A stretch of 64,000 nt of DNA, taken from contig JAUYRZ010000036.1 in NCBI GenBank assembly GCA_030695565.1, forward strand, positions 97,901 to 161,900. The letters are read 5' to 3'. The number at the start of each line of letters is the position of its first letter. The first letter of the stretch is position 1. The position numbers and the translations under genes are program-made. The notes under the pieces were generated by a model, which was not told the DNA's origin, did not search any database, and saw nothing but the letters and a program-made list of their open reading frames with translations. Shown piece by piece: positions 61,244-64,000 of this stretch. The DNA comes from Archangium sp. GTDB lineage: Bacteria > Myxococcota > Myxococcia > Myxococcales > Myxococcaceae.

Positions 61244-62134
61244 ATGGGTGCTGAAGTCTGGGTCACAGTGCTGATGGGTATCGCGGCGGTGCTGTTCGCC
61301 GGCGCTGCGGGCATGGCGGGTCTCGGCGTGTCGAACGTCGTCTCGCCGTTCCTGGTCGAAGTGAAAGAAGAGTCGGCCGGCGGTGTCGCGGGCGCAGGCT
61401 CGGTGGTGGTGCGCAAGCTGGGCGTCATCAACCGCCGGTTCATGTGGCCGGGCTACGAAGACAAGATGCGCCGCAGCCTGATCAAGGCGGGCGAGCCCAA
61501 GACGTACAAGCCCGAAGACATCATGGCGTTGCAAGAGATCGGCTTCGCCTTCGGCCTGCTGTTCGGCCTGGTGCTGATGAACGCCATCGACTTCAACCTC
61601 GCCTGGTCGATGGTCGTCGCGTTGATCGGCCTCTTCTACCCGCTCATCTGGGTCAACGATCAGGTCAGCAAGCGCCACCTGCAGATCAGCCGGGCGCTGC
61701 CGTTCAACCTCGACCTGCTCACCCTGTCGGTCGAAGCCGGTCTCGACTTCACCGCCGCGCTCGCGAAGGTGGTCGAGAAGGGCAAGGCCGGGCCGCTGCG
61801 TGAAGAGCTGGCCCTGGTGCTGAAGCAACTGAAGATGGGCAAGACCCGTGAAGAGGCGCTCAAGGGCATGATCGCCCGCGTCGACCTGCCCGCGCTCAGC
61901 CAGTTCGTCACGGCCCTCATTCAGGCCGACAAGATGGGCACCAGCCTCGGCAAGGTGCTCCGCATTCAGTCGACTCAGCTGCGCATCGAACGCACTCAGC
62001 GTGCGGAGAAGCTCGCCAACGAAGCGCCTGTGAAGATGCTCTTCCCCCTCATCGCCTGCATCTTCCCCACGGTGTTCATGGTGTTGTTCGGGCCCATCGT
62101 GTTCGCCTTCATGTACGGGGGCGCTGCCGGGTAA
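61244..62134 (+). CDS. tadC: Tad system inner-membrane protein TadC (T2SF)
   Basis: 296 aa. Three or four membrane helices and the T2SF part LPFNLDLLTLSVEAGLDFTA and ALKGMIARVDLPALSQFVTA. Partner of TadB. The FHA gene follows 3 bp after the stop, so the four genes are one operon. The Tad ATPase and secretin must lie outside the window. Confidence 0.92.
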   Translation: MGAEVWVTVLMGIAAVLFAGAAGMAGLGVSNVVSPFLVEVKEESAGGVAGAGSVVVRKLGVINRRFMWPGYEDKMRRSLIKAGEPKTYKPEDIMALQEIGFAFGLLFGLVLMNAIDFNLAWSMVVALIGLFYPLIWVNDQVSKRHLQISRALPFNLDLLTLSVEAGLDFTAALAKVVEKGKAGPLREELALVLKQLKMGKTREEALKGMIARVDLPALSQFVTALIQADKMGTSLGKVLRIQSTQLRIERTQRAEKLANEAPVKMLFPLIACIFPTVFMVLFGPIVFAFMYGGAAG

Positions 62135-62137
62135 CCC

Positions 62138-63901
62138 ATGCCTCCTCCCCCTACTGGTAAACAGCCGCCCGTTCGCAGATCAGCCACCGGAGCCCAGGGC
62201 GCCGTGTCGGGCCGCACTGGTGCTTCTGCGCCCGTGCGCGCCCGGCCTGCGGCTCCCAGGCCGAAGCCTGCCGCCACCTCCCGTCTCGTCGCGCAGAGCG
62301 GCCCCGCGTCGGGTCAGGAGTTCGTGCTCGAAGGCGATGAGCTCGTGCTCGGCCGTGCTGCCGACAACCCCGTCTCCATCCCCGACACCTCGGTCAGCCG
62401 GAAGCACGCGCTGGTTCGCAAGACCGCCGATGGCTGGGCGGTGAGCGATCTGGGCTCGGGCAACGGCACCATGCTCAATGGCGAGGCGATCGCCGACGAG
62501 ACGCCGCTCACCGATGGCGATGTGATCACCATGGGCGACACCGAGCTCAAGTACGCGGGCGCCGGAGACGGTTCTGCTGATGAGACCGCGGCCCCGCCTG
62601 CCGGTGGCGCTCGCCGCCCGCCCGTGCGCACCGCGCGCACCGGTGGTGGCGCTCTCGAACGTTCGTCTGGCCGCGGCCGCCCCGTGCGCACCTCGCGCAT
62701 GGCGGAAGATCCGGAAGAGGCGAAGAAGAAGCGCCGGAAGATCTTCCTGATCGTCGGTGGCTCGCTGGTGGTGATCATGGCCCTGCTGGTGGGCTGGAAG
62801 GCGATCGACAACAAGCGGCAGATCGCGAAGATCGCCGAGCGCAAGGCCGGTCAAGAGCATCAGGCTGCGATGGCCGACCTCTTCAAGGAAGCCAAGCTGC
62901 TGGTGCGGCAGGGCAAGTGGTCCGAGGCGAAGTCGAAGCTCGAAGAGATCCAGACCGAAGACCCGGACTACGAGACGCGGCAGGTCGAGAACTACATCAA
63001 GATCGCCACCGACGAGATCCCCAACCAGGCCTTGCTCGCTGCGGCGAACGAGGCGATCGCCAGGGGCGAGCTGGGCAAGGCGGCGGCCTCGTTGGCCAAG
63101 GTCAAGACGCTCTCTCAAGACGCGCCGCTCAACGCCGCCAAAGAAGCGCTCGACGCGAAGACCACCGAGAAGATGGGCATCGCGCGCGGGCTGCTCGCTT
63201 CGGCGGGTGACCTGACCAAGATGGAGGAGCTCAAGGCCCTCTGCGAAGACATCCTCCTGGTGCGGGTCGAAGACCGCGAGGCCTCCGAGCTCAAGAAGAC
63301 GGCCGAGACGGCCATCTACAAGATCAAGAACCCTCCGGTGGCCGAAGCGCGGCCTGACACCCCGTGGCTCGAGGTCTCGGCGCGTTTCAAGAACGGCGAC
63401 TCTTCGGGTGCGCTCTCGCTGGCCCAGGCGTGTGCCAACAAGTTCGCTCAGTGCCGCACGTTCGAATCGAACATCAAGGAGTTCGAGACGAAGTCGAAGA
63501 ACCTGGAGAACCTGAACGAGAACGACCTCATCGCGCTCTACGATCTCGACAAGAAGATCGCGGGCGGTCAGTCGAGCGAGCTGTCGCGGCCGGTGCGCAC
63601 GCAGCTGGTCTCGAAGCTCTTCGTGAAGGCCAGCCAGGCCAAGACCACCGGCAACTGGCCGCGCGCCATCGATCTCGCGCGCAAGGTGCAGCAGGCAGAC
63701 TCCGGGCACGTGGGCGCACAGGCGCTGATCAACGAAGGCCGCACGCAGGCGCGCGAGGCGTACCTGCGGGGCTACCAGCTGCGTGAGTCGAGCCCCGATG
63801 AGGCCATCCGTCTGTTCAAGGACGTGATGAACATGACCCCTCCCGACGACGAAACGCACATGAAGGCGAAGTCGCGGGTCAACGAGTTGCAGAAGCAGTG
63901 A
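62138..63901 (+). CDS. FHA-domain membrane protein with TPR-like repeats (Tad locus)
   Basis: 587 aa. Pro/Arg-rich start, FHA ~65-145 with LVLGRAADNPVSIPDTSVSRKHALV (intact GR, SRKH) and NGT-LNG, one membrane helix ~205-225, and an extracytoplasmic helical-repeat part (ELGKAAASLAKVKTL etc.) to the end. It likely reads phosphothreonine signals from Ser/Thr kinases and links them to Tad assembly (inference). It has TadC-adjacent coupling and is followed by an overlapping GTGA start. Confidence 0.9.
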   Translation: MPPPPTGKQPPVRRSATGAQGAVSGRTGASAPVRARPAAPRPKPAATSRLVAQSGPASGQEFVLEGDELVLGRAADNPVSIPDTSVSRKHALVRKTADGWAVSDLGSGNGTMLNGEAIADETPLTDGDVITMGDTELKYAGAGDGSADETAAPPAGGARRPPVRTARTGGGALERSSGRGRPVRTSRMAEDPEEAKKKRRKIFLIVGGSLVVIMALLVGWKAIDNKRQIAKIAERKAGQEHQAAMADLFKEAKLLVRQGKWSEAKSKLEEIQTEDPDYETRQVENYIKIATDEIPNQALLAAANEAIARGELGKAAASLAKVKTLSQDAPLNAAKEALDAKTTEKMGIARGLLASAGDLTKMEELKALCEDILLVRVEDREASELKKTAETAIYKIKNPPVAEARPDTPWLEVSARFKNGDSSGALSLAQACANKFAQCRTFESNIKEFETKSKNLENLNENDLIALYDLDKKIAGGQSSELSRPVRTQLVSKLFVKASQAKTTGNWPRAIDLARKVQQADSGHVGAQALINEGRTQAREAYLRGYQLRESSPDEAIRLFKDVMNMTPPDDETHMKAKSRVNELQKQ

Positions 63902-64000
63902 CCGGACCGAAGCAGGGCGATCTTTTCGGCGCCCCTCTGCCCAAGCCTTCACCCAGGCCTCCCTCTCCCCGAGGGGGAGAGGGTCGGGGAGAGGGACAAC
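63898..64000 (+). CDS. Start of a further gene, cut by window edge
   Basis: GTG 63898 overlaps the FHA stop (GTGA) and opens MTGPKQGDLFGAPLPKPSPR, then continues through a family-1 palindrome (PPSPRGGEGRGEGQ) without a stop. The overlap is as for other genes of this operon; no function can be read from 34 codons. Confidence 0.45.
   Translation, partial: MTGPKQGDLFGAPLPKPSPRPPSPRGGEGRGEGQ
63958..63996. repeat. Family-1 C-rich palindrome within a reading frame
   Basis: CCTCCCTCTCCCC-GAG-GGGGAGAGGG followed by TCGGGGAGAGGG. Perfect ten-base stem. Here the repeat would be translated if the GTG at 63898 is a real start. Confidence 0.6.

Noticed and set aside
59420..61828. 802-aa minus-strand open frame
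   Set aside because: Shadow of the cpaB-tadB-tadC genes; composition dominated by His/Asp/Glu, no motifs.

Overview
The window looks like chromosomal DNA of a myxobacterium (Myxococcota). The grounds are very high GC with G/C-rich third codon positions, a MYXO-CTERM sorting tail (11302-14124), secreted proteins with Asp-Ala-Gly linker repeats, TIGR02996-type domain proteins, a CorE-type ECF sigma factor with a cysteine-rich tail, many lipoproteins, and C-rich intergenic palindromes. No rRNA, tRNA or CRISPR array was recognised.

Layout. 1-6285: a VWA-protein locus, then an operon in which a small lipoprotein reads through an in-frame TGA (3322-3324) into a UxxC thioredoxin-like protein, which I interpret as a previously unannotated selenoprotein, translationally coupled to two TIGR02996-type proteins. 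6274-9569: a divergent pair of citrate-synthase-fold genes (one with a DNA-binding domain and a degraded active site), a 155-bp palindromic element and a GNAT acetyltransferase. 9611-14124: secreted GH43 and MYXO-CTERM proteins. 14237-17800: a copper locus (multicopper oxidase, TolC-type lipoprotein with an apparent frameshift, CorE-type sigma factor, P-type ATPase remnant). 17832-20898: zinc-ribbon/MoxR/DUF58 operon. 20972-23095: HEAT-cyclophilin lipoprotein.

23157-28696 is a rearranged accessory region. An outer-membrane protein gene has lost its start, a 294-bp internal piece of a chemoreceptor gene is duplicated, and between the duplicated ends sits about 2.7 kb of foreign DNA carrying an orphan GIY-YIG/URI-like toxin tip, two probable immunity genes and a truncated IS66. 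28700-38460 holds lipoprotein, HD-GYP and acyl-CoA/hot-dog metabolic genes.

38499-45286 is the second main discovery: an NAD+-dependent DNA-ligase-like protein with BRCT domain, an unknown protein with an AbrB-like segment, an ADP-ribosylglycohydrolase, and two adjacent WGR-PARP proteins with intact His-Tyr-Glu residues. It looks like a bacterial writer/eraser poly- or mono-ADP-ribosylation module tied to DNA strand-break repair. 45522-48897 holds ExbB/ExbD and envelope proteins. 49001-56931 is an oligopeptide ABC transporter locus with two MshEN-type proteins inserted in the middle. 56983-59134 is an ECF sigma/anti-sigma pair. 59202-64000 is part of a Tad-type secretion/pilus locus (pilin-like protein, CpaB, TadB, TadC, FHA protein).
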